Shown: positions 17,632-25,708 of the stretch, in pieces | Layout: each line of letters begins with the position of its first letter | Numbering within the stretch: the stretch's first letter is position 1 | Assembly: GCA_002394605.1 (NCBI GenBank) | Contig: DGUI01000055.1 | Location: 1-60,511 of the forward strand | Reading direction: 5' to 3' | DNA: 60,511 nucleotides | From: Mageeibacillus sp. UBA4314 | Lineage (GTDB): Bacteria; Bacillota; Clostridia; Saccharofermentanales; Saccharofermentanaceae | Notes under the pieces: model-generated | Told to the model about the DNA's origin: nothing | Databases searched by the model: none | What the model saw: the letters and a program-made list of their open reading frames with translations, nothing else | Position numbers and translations under genes: made by a program

Positions 17632-18319
17632 ATTTCTTAATGACAAAAAACTTACTGTAGTGATCGGCGCTTACGGTTCCGGCAAGTCCGAACTGTCCGT
17701 CAACATCGCGCTTGGCATGCGCCGCGAGTCACCTTCCCAGAACCTGCTTCTGGCCGACATGGACATCGTGAATCCATACTACCGCTCAAGTGACGCGGCG
17801 AAGATCTTAAGCGACAACAACATCCGCCTGATCAGCCCCGCCTACGCCGGCACAAACGTCGATGCCCCCGTCTTAGGCGGCGAAATGTACGTTATCTTCG
17901 ACGACCCGTCCTACCGCGGCGTCTTCGACATCGGCGGCGAGGATATGGGCGCCGTCATCTTGGGGTCGCTGAAGGAGAGGTTCGAATCATTCGATTACAC
18001 GCTCCTCATGGCAGTCAACTGCAACCGCCCGTTCACATCGACTCCTGAGCAGATCGCGGCGATGAGCGCCGAGCTTGAACAGGCGGCCGGACTTAAGATC
18101 AACGGATACATCAATAATACGAATCTGCTCGAACTCACCACCCCCGCAAACGTCCTTGAAGGCGAGAAGATGGTGCTCGAAGCATCAGCTGTTACGGGCA
18201 TTCCGCTCGTTGCATCTTCCATGTGGAGTTCAGTGTACGATCAGGCGGTAAGCGAGGGGATCACTTTCGCGGCGCCCGAGATCATCAAATTGGAGCGAAC
18301 TATCTTCTATAACTATTGA
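17624..18319 (+). CDS. P-loop ATPase, ParA/MinD/CobQ-like
   Basis: A 231-residue protein with a Walker A motif GAYGSGKSE at residues 15-23 followed by VNIALGMRR. LLADMDIVNPYYRSSD (near 45) matches the switch region of deviant-Walker nucleotide hydrolases, although Walker A here reads GSGKS without the signature first lysine. FDIGGEDMGAVILG (near 105) resembles Walker B. No partner gene for chromosome or division-site positioning is present. It is the last gene of the marR operon, and its role there is unknown. Confidence 0.75.
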   Translation: MNRFLNDKKLTVVIGAYGSGKSELSVNIALGMRRESPSQNLLLADMDIVNPYYRSSDAAKILSDNNIRLISPAYAGTNVDAPVLGGEMYVIFDDPSYRGVFDIGGEDMGAVILGSLKERFESFDYTLLMAVNCNRPFTSTPEQIAAMSAELEQAAGLKINGYINNTNLLELTTPANVLEGEKMVLEASAVTGIPLVASSMWSSVYDQAVSEGITFAAPEIIKLERTIFYNY

Positions 18320-18344
18320 GCAGATTTTTCTAAAATGCTATAAT
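18316..18344 (+). promoter_or_regulatory. Sigma-A-type promoter of the SPFH gene
   Basis: TTGAGC (18316-18321), 17-bp spacer, TATAAT (18339-18344), overlapping the stop codon of the upstream ATPase gene. Confidence 0.75.
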
Positions 18345-18391
18345 TATCCTCAGCGAGTCAATCGTGAAATTATTAACAGGAGGGATATGAA

Positions 18392-19789
18392 ATGGGTTTG
18401 ATTTCATTGATTACCAATGTAGTAAGCACAGCCAGAGATGCTGTAGTTTCAGAGGTTCAGGATCAGTACATTGAAGTGTTCAAGTGTGATTCACTTGGTC
18501 AGGATGTTCTGGTAAGAAGAGGTGCAACAAGGATCGTTAAGGGCAATAACAAGGGTGATACCGAAGTTATCTCCAACGGTTCCATCATCCTCGTTCCCGA
18601 GGGAACTGCTCTCTTGCTCGTTGATAACGGTGAGGTTATCGATTTTACAACGAAGGCAGGACGCTATCAGTGGGATTCCACAACGGCTCCTTCACTCCTC
18701 GGCGATTCACACTTCCTGACAAATGCCAAGAAAGTAGTTGCTGATGCATGGGAGAGGATGAGAGCAGGCGGCGAGCTCACAAAGCAGCAGCGCGTTTACT
18801 TCGTTAACCTCCGTGAGATCAGGGATCAGAACTTCGGCACACCTAAGCCGATCCCTTACGCTGACCCTGAATACAGGAACATCTACATCAGCATGAACGG
18901 TAAGTTCTCTTTCAGGATCGAAGATCCGGTAGCTTTCTTCAAGAAGGTTTCCTCCAACATCGCAGGCGAGTATAAGGTTCTTGACCTCATGGGCAAGCCC
19001 GCTGACATGCTCCAGCCGAGAATGGAATTCCTCGATCACCTGACAGAGGTTGTTAACCGTTGCGGCGGCGTTGACAAGATCATGTTCGCTAATCTCCCTA
19101 CGGAGAAGACAAGACTCAGGAATTACATGCGTGACGCTCTTGATGAGGACTGGCTCCAGGCAAGAGGTATCGTAGTAGACGAAGTTGCTATCGCTGTTAT
19201 CACACCTGACGACAAGTCACGTGAGAGGATCGAGCAGGTCGATCAGTCCAAGATGTTTGGTGCAGATCCCAACGCTTTGGCAGCAGCTGCAGTCCTTGGC
19301 CAGACAGAGGCGCTCAACACGGCAGCAGGCAACTCTGCAGGCGCAGCAACAGGTCTCATGGGTATGGGCTTGGTTGGCGGCGTTGGCCAGATGGGTGCTA
19401 CGAATGCAGCATTTAATTACATGGGTCAGCAGCAGCAGATGCAGGCACAGCAGCAGGCAGCAGCTCAGGCCGCAGGCGCAGGCGTTGTTGGCGGCGTAGT
19501 AGCAGGTGCAGCAGCTCCCGCAGGCTGGACATGCCCTCAGTGCGGCAAGACCGGCAATACAGCTAACTTCTGTGGTAACTGCGGAACAAAGAAGCCCGAG
19601 CCCGCTCCCGCAGCAGGTGCATGGACATGCCCTTCATGCGGCAAGGCTGACAACACATCTAACTTCTGCGGCAACTGTGGCACAAAGAAGCCCGAGCCCG
19701 CTCCCGCAGGCTGGACATGCCCTCAGTGCGGCAAGACAGGCAACACATCTAACTTCTGCAGCGAGTGCGGAACAAAGAAGCCTGAATAA
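18392..19789 (+). CDS. SPFH/band 7 protein with three C-terminal zinc ribbons (YdjI-like)
   Basis: A 465-residue protein. The first 300 residues form a virion-core-like SPFH domain, which usually oligomerises at membranes. A glycine/alanine/glutamine-rich linker follows (about 310-375). Three near-identical zinc ribbons of about 33 residues each end the protein. Each has the pattern W-T-C-P-x-C-G-K, then N-F-C-x-x-C-G-T-K-K-P-E. At the DNA level the three units are also highly similar, which points to recent internal duplication. A good AGGAGGG precedes the ATG. Single-gene transcript with its own promoter and terminator. Bacterial relatives are linked to membrane stress; that role here is inference. 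Confidence 0.88.
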   Translation: MGLISLITNVVSTARDAVVSEVQDQYIEVFKCDSLGQDVLVRRGATRIVKGNNKGDTEVISNGSIILVPEGTALLLVDNGEVIDFTTKAGRYQWDSTTAPSLLGDSHFLTNAKKVVADAWERMRAGGELTKQQRVYFVNLREIRDQNFGTPKPIPYADPEYRNIYISMNGKFSFRIEDPVAFFKKVSSNIAGEYKVLDLMGKPADMLQPRMEFLDHLTEVVNRCGGVDKIMFANLPTEKTRLRNYMRDALDEDWLQARGIVVDEVAIAVITPDDKSRERIEQVDQSKMFGADPNALAAAAVLGQTEALNTAAGNSAGAATGLMGMGLVGGVGQMGATNAAFNYMGQQQQMQAQQQAAAQAAGAGVVGGVVAGAAAPAGWTCPQCGKTGNTANFCGNCGTKKPEPAPAAGAWTCPSCGKADNTSNFCGNCGTKKPEPAPAGWTCPQCGKTGNTSNFCSECGTKKPE

Positions 19790-19808
19790 GCTTAAGTCGA
19801 TCAACGGC

Positions 19809-19842
19809 AACGGCGGTCACCCCGGATGGGGTGGCCGTTTTT
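19809..19842 (+). terminator. Rho-independent terminator of the SPFH gene
   Basis: AACGG plus GGTCACCCC pairs with GGGGTGGCC plus GTT around a 4-nt loop, followed by TTTTTA. Confidence 0.85.
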
Positions 19843-19887
19843 AGTTGGCCGGTGCTGGCAGATTATCCGGATTCAGTTGCTCTGCTA

Positions 19888-19897
19888 GTGCTATAAT
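19888..19897 (+). promoter_or_regulatory. Extended -10 promoter, leaderless lipoprotein gene
   Basis: GTG, C, TATAAT, six bases, ATG at 19904. No SD is visible. This is the strongest of the four leaderless-type boxes. Confidence 0.55.
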
Positions 19898-19903
19898 AAT
19901 CTT

Positions 19904-21154
19904 ATGGTGCAAAAAATATCAAAAGGTCGCAATAATCTACAAAAGATCTCAATCTTGATCCTGATGATGACCATAATGGCCGTCATCATGGTCACCGCGG
20001 GCTGTAACGGGACAAAGACCACAGAGGCTTTGCCGGCTCCTGCCAACCTCAAATACTATTTTCACGATGATGACAGGGAGATCAAGCTTGCCTGGGATAA
20101 GGTCGAAGGCGCCGTCAATTACGAGTATAAGTGCGGCGATGTAGTTGAAATGACTGCTGATAACTATGGCTATTTCGAAGATGTGAAGGAGGGCGACAGC
20201 GGCCTGCTCGAGGTCCGTGCCTGCGGGGAAGACGGGAATACGTCGGAATGGGCAAAGATCGAATACAGCATAGACATCTATGTCACGGCTCCGAAGACTC
20301 TGACGAGCCAGGTTGACGGCAAGTATAACTACGTGATCTGGGAGCCGGTTGAGGATGCTGCAAGGTATGAGATAAAGTGTTTTGATGATAAGGGCAATGA
20401 GACTGAGACGATGACGGTCAGTGCGCCGGAGAATTTTTTCCGGCTTGACAGGAGAGATGCGGGGAACCGGAAGTTTGATATCAGGACCGTCAAGGAGATC
20501 GGCGGGACGGAGTACTGCTCGGAGTGGAAGAGTATGACGGTGACGACTACGGGGATGATCAATCCGATGGACTGTACTTATTTTGAGTCGTGCCTGCTTG
20601 ATCTCGACAGTCTGCAGGAGTATGCGCACAGGCACGCGTATATGTGCAATATCTCGCAGAACGGCGGAAAGACGGTAGTCGAGATCAGGATCCGCGATCT
20701 TCATGAAGACGATATGCTCCACCGCCTGTTGAGGACTACTGCGGGCGTGATGAACAGGAAGCCCGAGGTCAGCGAGGAAGCTGCAGGATTTTATGATGTG
20801 GTCGACAAGGAGACATCAAAGAACAGGGCTTACGTTGACGATAACATGCGGGGGATGCCGCAGGGACAGTTTCAGGACCGGCGGGGACGGGAAATGGATC
20901 CCATGAGGTTTGGGTCTTTCATCATCTGCCGGTATGAGTATTCCGACAATGAACTGGCGCCGGATCTTGTCAGTATAGGGATGTTGAAGATGTATCATGA
21001 AGAACTTTCCTCTAATCTGGAACTTGTGTTTGGCAAGCCCGACAACGGCTTCTACTGGATGAAGACTCATGAAGTGGATCAGAAGTTCATGATGTCACTC
21101 GGATCAAATGATAATTACTGGCTTATCGAAATATTTCCAAGCCACGCGAAATGA
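19904..21154 (+). CDS. Lipoprotein with two fibronectin-III-like domains
   Basis: A 416-residue secreted protein whose signal peptide ends in a lipobox VTAGC (Cys about residue 34). Two related beta domains follow: APANLKYYFHDDDREIKLAW (near 47) and APKTLTSQVDGKYNYVIWEP (near 128), both with the W-x-x-V-x-x-A-x-x-Y/YE pattern of FN3-like modules. The C-terminal 200 residues have no family I recognise and end with NDNYWLIEIFP. It is a paralogue of the next gene in length, order of domains and C-terminal motif. Function unknown, probably at the cell surface. The start at 19904 rests on the -10 box position. Confidence 0.75.
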   Translation: MVQKISKGRNNLQKISILILMMTIMAVIMVTAGCNGTKTTEALPAPANLKYYFHDDDREIKLAWDKVEGAVNYEYKCGDVVEMTADNYGYFEDVKEGDSGLLEVRACGEDGNTSEWAKIEYSIDIYVTAPKTLTSQVDGKYNYVIWEPVEDAARYEIKCFDDKGNETETMTVSAPENFFRLDRRDAGNRKFDIRTVKEIGGTEYCSEWKSMTVTTTGMINPMDCTYFESCLLDLDSLQEYAHRHAYMCNISQNGGKTVVEIRIRDLHEDDMLHRLLRTTAGVMNRKPEVSEEAAGFYDVVDKETSKNRAYVDDNMRGMPQGQFQDRRGREMDPMRFGSFIICRYEYSDNELAPDLVSIGMLKMYHEELSSNLELVFGKPDNGFYWMKTHEVDQKFMMSLGSNDNYWLIEIFPSHAK

Positions 21155-21163
21155 GGTGTTATT

Positions 21164-22444
21164 ATGAAGAAACAGATCAGATTTGCAGGATTGCTCCTGT
21201 GTGCTTCGGTATTGATCGCCGGCTGCTCGGCACAGAACGCAGTCAGTGACGGCTCACGGGAACAGGATCCCGAAGTTACGGCTGAAACGACTGAGGCGGA
21301 AGCTCCCGCGCCCGAGGCCCCGGCCAACTTGAAGACCGTGTACCAGAAGGACCAGAAGGCTCTTAAGTTCACTTGGGACGCCGTCAGTGGCGCTGCCAGA
21401 TATGAAGTCAAGAACGGCACGGATACTACGATCGCCAAATCTAATGAGACGCTCCTTGATAATGTCGAAGAAGGTGACAAAGGGACACTCTTTGTCAGGG
21501 CAGTAGGGCCACAGGGACAGGTATCGGAATGGAGCGACATTGATTACGCCGTAGAGGTGCATCTTGATGCCCCCGATACTACATACAGGGCAACTGACGG
21601 AAACAGGTCTTATGTTTACTGGAGCCCGGTCGAGGGTGCAACAGCTTATGAGGTTGTCTTCTATGGCGACGATACAAATACGACACTGAACATCCCATAT
21701 CCATACACGAGTTTTAGCAGCCCAATCGCGGAAGGCCAGGTCAGGCAATTTGACATCAGATCGGTCAAGACTATCCGCAACCAGAACTATTATTCAGACT
21801 GGCAGAAGTTCAATTATACCGACCCGAAGTTCAAGGCGCTGACGGAATACAACTTCTACGAGTCGAGCACGCTGGATTATAACCGTCTCAAGGAGTGGGC
21901 GCGTGTTAAAGGGTATACATTTACATCAAACAAGAAAGGCGACGATACCATCGTCGAGATCACTTTCAAGGACGATGTGAACAACAAGCTGTGGCCAAGG
22001 ATCAAGCGTGTCGCCAAGGACATGTTCAACGCTGCCATTGAAGGCTATGATGACGGTCTCTTTGACTTAGGGAACTCGGTCGAGGCTTTCCGTGAGAGCC
22101 AAAAGAAATGGAAGACGGACTTTTTTGAAAAGCTCAACGAGAAAGCTGAGGAGGACGCTAAGCAGAACTCCATAATCGCAGGGATCAAGTCAGCCTTCAC
22201 GAGCGTTTATGTCAATTGCAGGTATTGCTTCAGCAACACGAACACGGCGCCTGAGATGTGCATGGTGGCTCTGGTCAAGAACAACAGGGAGAACTACGCC
22301 AAGGATTTCGCGGCGCAGCACAAACCTGACAGCGACGGTGTCTACAAGTTTGTGGTAGACGGCTCACTTCAGAATTATTACATGATGATCGATCAGAACG
22401 ATAACTACTGGTGCGTCTACCTGATGCCGGAGCATATCAAGTAA
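21164..22444 (+). CDS. Lipoprotein, tandem paralogue of the upstream gene
   Basis: A 426-residue protein with signal peptide and lipobox LIAGC (Cys near 21), an acidic linker and two FN3-like units (APANLKTVYQKDQKALKFTW near 48; APDTTYRATDGNRSYVYWSP near 131). The C-terminal region of unknown type ends NDNYWCVYLMP, matching the end of its neighbour. The gap to the upstream gene is nine bases and GAGGTG precedes the ATG, so the two are co-transcribed. They arose by duplication and have since diverged strongly. Function unknown. Confidence 0.78.
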   Translation: MKKQIRFAGLLLCASVLIAGCSAQNAVSDGSREQDPEVTAETTEAEAPAPEAPANLKTVYQKDQKALKFTWDAVSGAARYEVKNGTDTTIAKSNETLLDNVEEGDKGTLFVRAVGPQGQVSEWSDIDYAVEVHLDAPDTTYRATDGNRSYVYWSPVEGATAYEVVFYGDDTNTTLNIPYPYTSFSSPIAEGQVRQFDIRSVKTIRNQNYYSDWQKFNYTDPKFKALTEYNFYESSTLDYNRLKEWARVKGYTFTSNKKGDDTIVEITFKDDVNNKLWPRIKRVAKDMFNAAIEGYDDGLFDLGNSVEAFRESQKKWKTDFFEKLNEKAEEDAKQNSIIAGIKSAFTSVYVNCRYCFSNTNTAPEMCMVALVKNNRENYAKDFAAQHKPDSDGVYKFVVDGSLQNYYMMIDQNDNYWCVYLMPEHIK

Positions 22445-22466
22445 TCTGTTGTTTTAAACAGCAGAT
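22444..22466. terminator. Hairpin between converging genes
   Basis: An 11-bp stem (ATCTGTTGTTT with AAACAGCAGAT, one G-T pair) beginning at the last base of the lipoprotein stop codon. It lies just before the end of the minus-strand reductase gene. Confidence 0.6.
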
Positions 22467-22484
22467 CTCATCAGAGTCACCCTG

Positions 22485-23660
22485 TCACCCTTTCTTCTTC
22501 CCGATCATCAGCCTCCGTGCAACTGGGATGATGGCGCGGTAGTACCAGGGAGTAAGTGCCTTGCGCGCCTTCTTGAGCTCAGAACGGATGGCGATGGACT
22601 GAGGGCAGTGTGCCTCGCACTTCCCGCACTCGATGCACTGGGAGGGGAGGGCCGGTTCGCGCCTCAATGCCACGGTCTGGAAGAACTCCTTGCGGCCGGA
22701 TCCCTTATTCTCTGAATACATGTGGTTATAGCATGAGAATATAGAGGGTATGTCAACGCCCTTGGGGCATGGCATACAGTATTTGCAGCCGGTGCAGGGG
22801 ACTGCGGTAGACTCTCCTATTATGCCGCGGATCCTGTCGATCATGGCAAACTCGGGCTCGCCAAATGACGAAGCTTTTGCATCAGATGCCACACGGCAGT
22901 TCTCTTCGATCATGTCGATGGAGTTCATGCCCGAGAGTACGCATGTGATCTCGGGCTGGTTCCACAGCCAGCGGAAAGCCCATTCTGCAGGTGTCCAGCC
23001 GTGAGGGTCAGCGGCTATCTCGTCCTTGGCGCGGGAAGGCAGAAGATCTACGAGCTTACCGCCTCTTAGAGGCTCCATGATGAACAACGGGATACCTTTG
23101 GCGGCAGCGGCTTCCACGCCTGCACGTCCTGCCTGGGAGTGTTCGTCCATGTAGTTGTACTGTATGAGGCAGAGGTCCCAGTCGTAGGCATTCAGGATCT
23201 TAATGAACATATCCGTGCTGCCGTGAAAAGAGAACCCTATGTTGCGGATCTTGCCCGCTGCCTTCTGTTCTGCGATCCAGTCAGTGACACCGAGCGAGAC
23301 GAGCTTATCCCACTGGGCGATGTCCGTCATATGATGCATCAGGTAGTTGTCGAGATAATCAGTGCGAAGGCGCTTAAGCTCTTCCGTAAAGTACTTATCG
23401 AGACCGGCCCTGTTACGGACCAGGTACTGCGGGAGCTTGGTCGTTATCCTGATCTTGTCACGGATGCCGTTCTCCTCAACGAATCGTCCGAGGACTTCTT
23501 CGCTCCCGGGGTAGATGTACGCCGTGTCAAAGTAGTTGATGCCGAGGTCATAGGCGCGCTTAAGCTCGGCGGACGCCTTGGCATAGTCTATCTTGCCGCC
23601 CGACGAGGTAAAGCGCATACAACCGTATCCTAATATCGAAAACCCTTTTCTGTACTGCAT
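22485..23660 (-). CDS. Aldo/keto reductase with two C-terminal 4Fe-4S clusters
   Basis: A 391-residue fusion common in anaerobes. Residues 1-260 form the aldo/keto reductase barrel with catalytic Asp and Tyr in INYFDTAYIYPGSE (near 50), the lysine in RITTKL (near 83) and the histidine in YLMHHMTD (near 117). The C-terminus has two ferredoxin-like motifs, CTGCKYCMPCP and CIECGKCEAHCP. Such proteins probably reduce carbonyls with electrons from ferredoxin or NAD(P)H; the substrate is not known. The start at 23660 (MQYRKG) follows AAAGGAGG with 6-bp spacing, so the longer frame is rejected. Confidence 0.88.
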   Translation of the reverse strand: MQYRKGFSILGYGCMRFTSSGGKIDYAKASAELKRAYDLGINYFDTAYIYPGSEEVLGRFVEENGIRDKIRITTKLPQYLVRNRAGLDKYFTEELKRLRTDYLDNYLMHHMTDIAQWDKLVSLGVTDWIAEQKAAGKIRNIGFSFHGSTDMFIKILNAYDWDLCLIQYNYMDEHSQAGRAGVEAAAAKGIPLFIMEPLRGGKLVDLLPSRAKDEIAADPHGWTPAEWAFRWLWNQPEITCVLSGMNSIDMIEENCRVASDAKASSFGEPEFAMIDRIRGIIGESTAVPCTGCKYCMPCPKGVDIPSIFSCYNHMYSENKGSGRKEFFQTVALRREPALPSQCIECGKCEAHCPQSIAIRSELKKARKALTPWYYRAIIPVARRLMIGKKKG

Positions 23661-23679
23661 ATGGCGCCTCCTTTGCCAC

Positions 23680-23716
23680 AATTATAATATAAATGTAACT
23701 TCAGATAGTGTATAAT
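23680..23716. promoter_or_regulatory. Divergent promoter region, reductase and DUF1385 gene
   Basis: The 92-bp gap between divergent starts is A/T-rich and holds TATAAT at 23711-23716 (plus strand, preceded by GTG) and a TATAAT on the minus strand near 23683. The -35 boxes are weak. Confidence 0.45.
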
Positions 23717-23752
23717 TACTTGTTGAAAGCATACAAGATTTGGAGATATATA

Positions 23753-24766
23753 ATGGCAAAAGATAAAAAAGCTAAGATCAGCTGCGACATGCCTGAGATC
23801 AAGAAGACGACGATCGGCGGACAGGCGCTGATCGAAGGCGTCATGATGGTTGGCCCGAGGAGGACGTGCATTGCCGTAAGGAAAGGCGACGGTACGATCC
23901 ATGTCGAGGAGATGCCGCAGACTGAGAAAGTGACTTATTTCGAATCGGTCCCGTTCATCAGAGGATGCATCAGGTTCTACAAGATGCTCGTTACGGGAAC
24001 CGGCGCGCTCATGAAGTCGGCGGATATCTCGGAAGAGGGCAAACCGGAGGAAGAGAAGAAGGACGAGGGCGAAGAGAAGAAGTCGCTCCTCGACCGCGTT
24101 TTTGAGAAGCACTACAATCTCATGATAACCCTGTCGGCGATCATCGGCATCATCATCAGCGTGGGCGTGTTCCTGCTGCTGCCGAAGGTCATAGTTGACT
24201 TTGTTGCGAAGTACATCGTAGATGAGGTCTACAACACTGTCGGCGTATCGATCCTGCTGAACCTGATAGAGGGATTCTTAAGGATACTGTTCTTCTTCAC
24301 ATACCTGATCCTCGCTTCGAAGCTAGAGGACATCAAGAGGGTGTGGAGGTATCACGGTGCGGAACACAAGACGATCGCGTGCTATGAGGCCGGCATGCCG
24401 CTGACCCCCGAGAACGTAATGAAGTTCCCGAGATTTCACCCTAGGTGCGGCACAGCGTTCATGTTCATCGTCATGGCCATATCGATACTTATCTATACAT
24501 TGGCCGGCGTCATAATCGGCGAGCATAGCATGCTGATCAACGTGCTGCTGAGAGTCGTGCTGGTGCCTATCATCTGCGGTGTTTCTTTCGAGATCCTGAG
24601 GTTCGTCGGACGCCACGACAAGAATGCTTTCTGCAGATTCCTGAGCAAGCCGGGTCTGTGGCTGCAGAACTTCACTACGGAAGAACCTGACGCTAAGATC
24701 TGTGAGGTCGCTATCGCATCGATGATGGCGGTCATCCCGGAGAATGCCGAAGACGATGTGTGGTAA
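23753..24766 (+). CDS. DUF1385 family membrane protein (YqhQ-like)
   Basis: A 337-residue protein with the family opening GGQALIEGVMMVGPR (near 22). A charged Glu/Lys-rich insert (about 82-105) follows, then four membrane segments and the strongly conserved YHGAEHKTIACYEAG and HPRCGTAF motifs (near 200 and 225), whose His and Cys residues suggest a metal or cofactor site. Function unknown, but the gene is a regular neighbour of prmC and prfA in Bacillota. The ATG at 23753 follows TTGGAGA; the earlier in-frame ATG at 23708 has no SD. Confidence 0.88.
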   Translation: MAKDKKAKISCDMPEIKKTTIGGQALIEGVMMVGPRRTCIAVRKGDGTIHVEEMPQTEKVTYFESVPFIRGCIRFYKMLVTGTGALMKSADISEEGKPEEEKKDEGEEKKSLLDRVFEKHYNLMITLSAIIGIIISVGVFLLLPKVIVDFVAKYIVDEVYNTVGVSILLNLIEGFLRILFFFTYLILASKLEDIKRVWRYHGAEHKTIACYEAGMPLTPENVMKFPRFHPRCGTAFMFIVMAISILIYTLAGVIIGEHSMLINVLLRVVLVPIICGVSFEILRFVGRHDKNAFCRFLSKPGLWLQNFTTEEPDAKICEVAIASMMAVIPENAEDDVW

Positions 24767-25484
24767 GGATTACCCGTCCGCATACCAAGACGGCTATGCC
24801 GATTTCTACTACGAACGCTATAAAGTAACAGAGGGCGTGCTTATACCGCGCCCGGACACGGAGCTGCTGGTCGAGGCAGCTCTTATGCTCTGCGGCGCGT
24901 TAGACTGTCCCATGGGTGATGTCATGAAGCTCAAACCCGTTATCTCATCAAAGAAGATCTCCCTAATAGACCTCTGTGCCGGCACAGGTTGCGTGGGTAT
25001 ATCAACAGCTAATGCCCTGGTCAGCAGCGGGCGTGAGGTGGAACTTGCGGAAGTGGACATATCAGATGATGCACTTGCCTGCGTCAGGGATAACTCGGAC
25101 ATTTGCCTGACAGACGTGAATATCATCAAGGCAGACATATTGAGCGGAGATGCTGACCTTGGACTTAAGGCAGACATCATCACATCGAACCCTCCGTATG
25201 TCACGGATCAGGAGATGACAGAACTTCCCAAAAGCGTCACTTACGAGCCTGAACTGGCACTGCGCGGAGGTGCGGACGGGATGATGTTCTACGGCAGATT
25301 GTGCAGTATCGGAAACAGCGTTCTCAATAACGGCGGAGTCCTTGTGGTCGAGCACGGATACAGACAGCAGGAGCAGGTGATCAAGGTATTTGAAGATAAT
25401 GGTTATACATGCGTCACAGGCCTTTGTGACTACGGCGGCAACCCGAGGGTCACGGCAGGGATAAGGAGGAGTTATGCCGGCTAA
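24744..25484 (+). CDS. prmC: PrmC-type release factor glutamine methyltransferase, short N-terminus
   Basis: PrmC methylates the GGQ glutamine of peptide release factors using S-adenosylmethionine. The Rossmann methyltransferase domain is complete: VLIPRPDTELLVE (near 32), DLCAGTGCVGIS (near 75), the catalytic NPPYV (near 149) and GGNPRVTAG at the end. The protein has only 246 residues against about 280, and begins almost at the linker: the N-terminal helical domain of about 70 residues that recognises release factors is nearly absent. The start overlaps the DUF1385 gene by 23 bp (an alternative ATG is at 24756), so no upstream extension in this frame is plausible without deep overlap. Confidence 0.85.
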   Translation: MPKTMCGKDYPSAYQDGYADFYYERYKVTEGVLIPRPDTELLVEAALMLCGALDCPMGDVMKLKPVISSKKISLIDLCAGTGCVGISTANALVSSGREVELAEVDISDDALACVRDNSDICLTDVNIIKADILSGDADLGLKADIITSNPPYVTDQEMTELPKSVTYEPELALRGGADGMMFYGRLCSIGNSVLNNGGVLVVEHGYRQQEQVIKVFEDNGYTCVTGLCDYGGNPRVTAGIRRSYAG

Positions 25485-25701
25485 GTTTTTTCTGTATAAG
25501 TATGAAGAAGGTGATGTAGTAACATTCCGCAAACCGCATCCCTGCGGCAGTTTCGAATGGTCTGTAATGACCGTCGGAGGCGAGGTCAAGTGCAAGTGCG
25601 TGAAATGCGGAAGGATCGTCGTGTTCAAGAGGGATACGATCGAGAAGTCGACCAAGTCCGTATCAAGACACAAGGACGATCCGTCAGATAAGAAGGAGTA
25701 G
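25474..25701 (+). CDS. DUF951 family protein
   Basis: A 75-residue basic protein with the family pattern YEEGDVVTFRKPHPCGSFEW and a second cysteine pair in CKCVKCGR, which suggests a small zinc-binding, possibly nucleic-acid-binding fold. The family has no proven function. It overlaps prmC by 11 bp behind a good AAGGAGG, so it is part of the DUF1385-prmC operon. Confidence 0.88.
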   Translation: MPAKFFLYKYEEGDVVTFRKPHPCGSFEWSVMTVGGEVKCKCVKCGRIVVFKRDTIEKSTKSVSRHKDDPSDKKE

Positions 25702-25708
25702 TTGTTTT

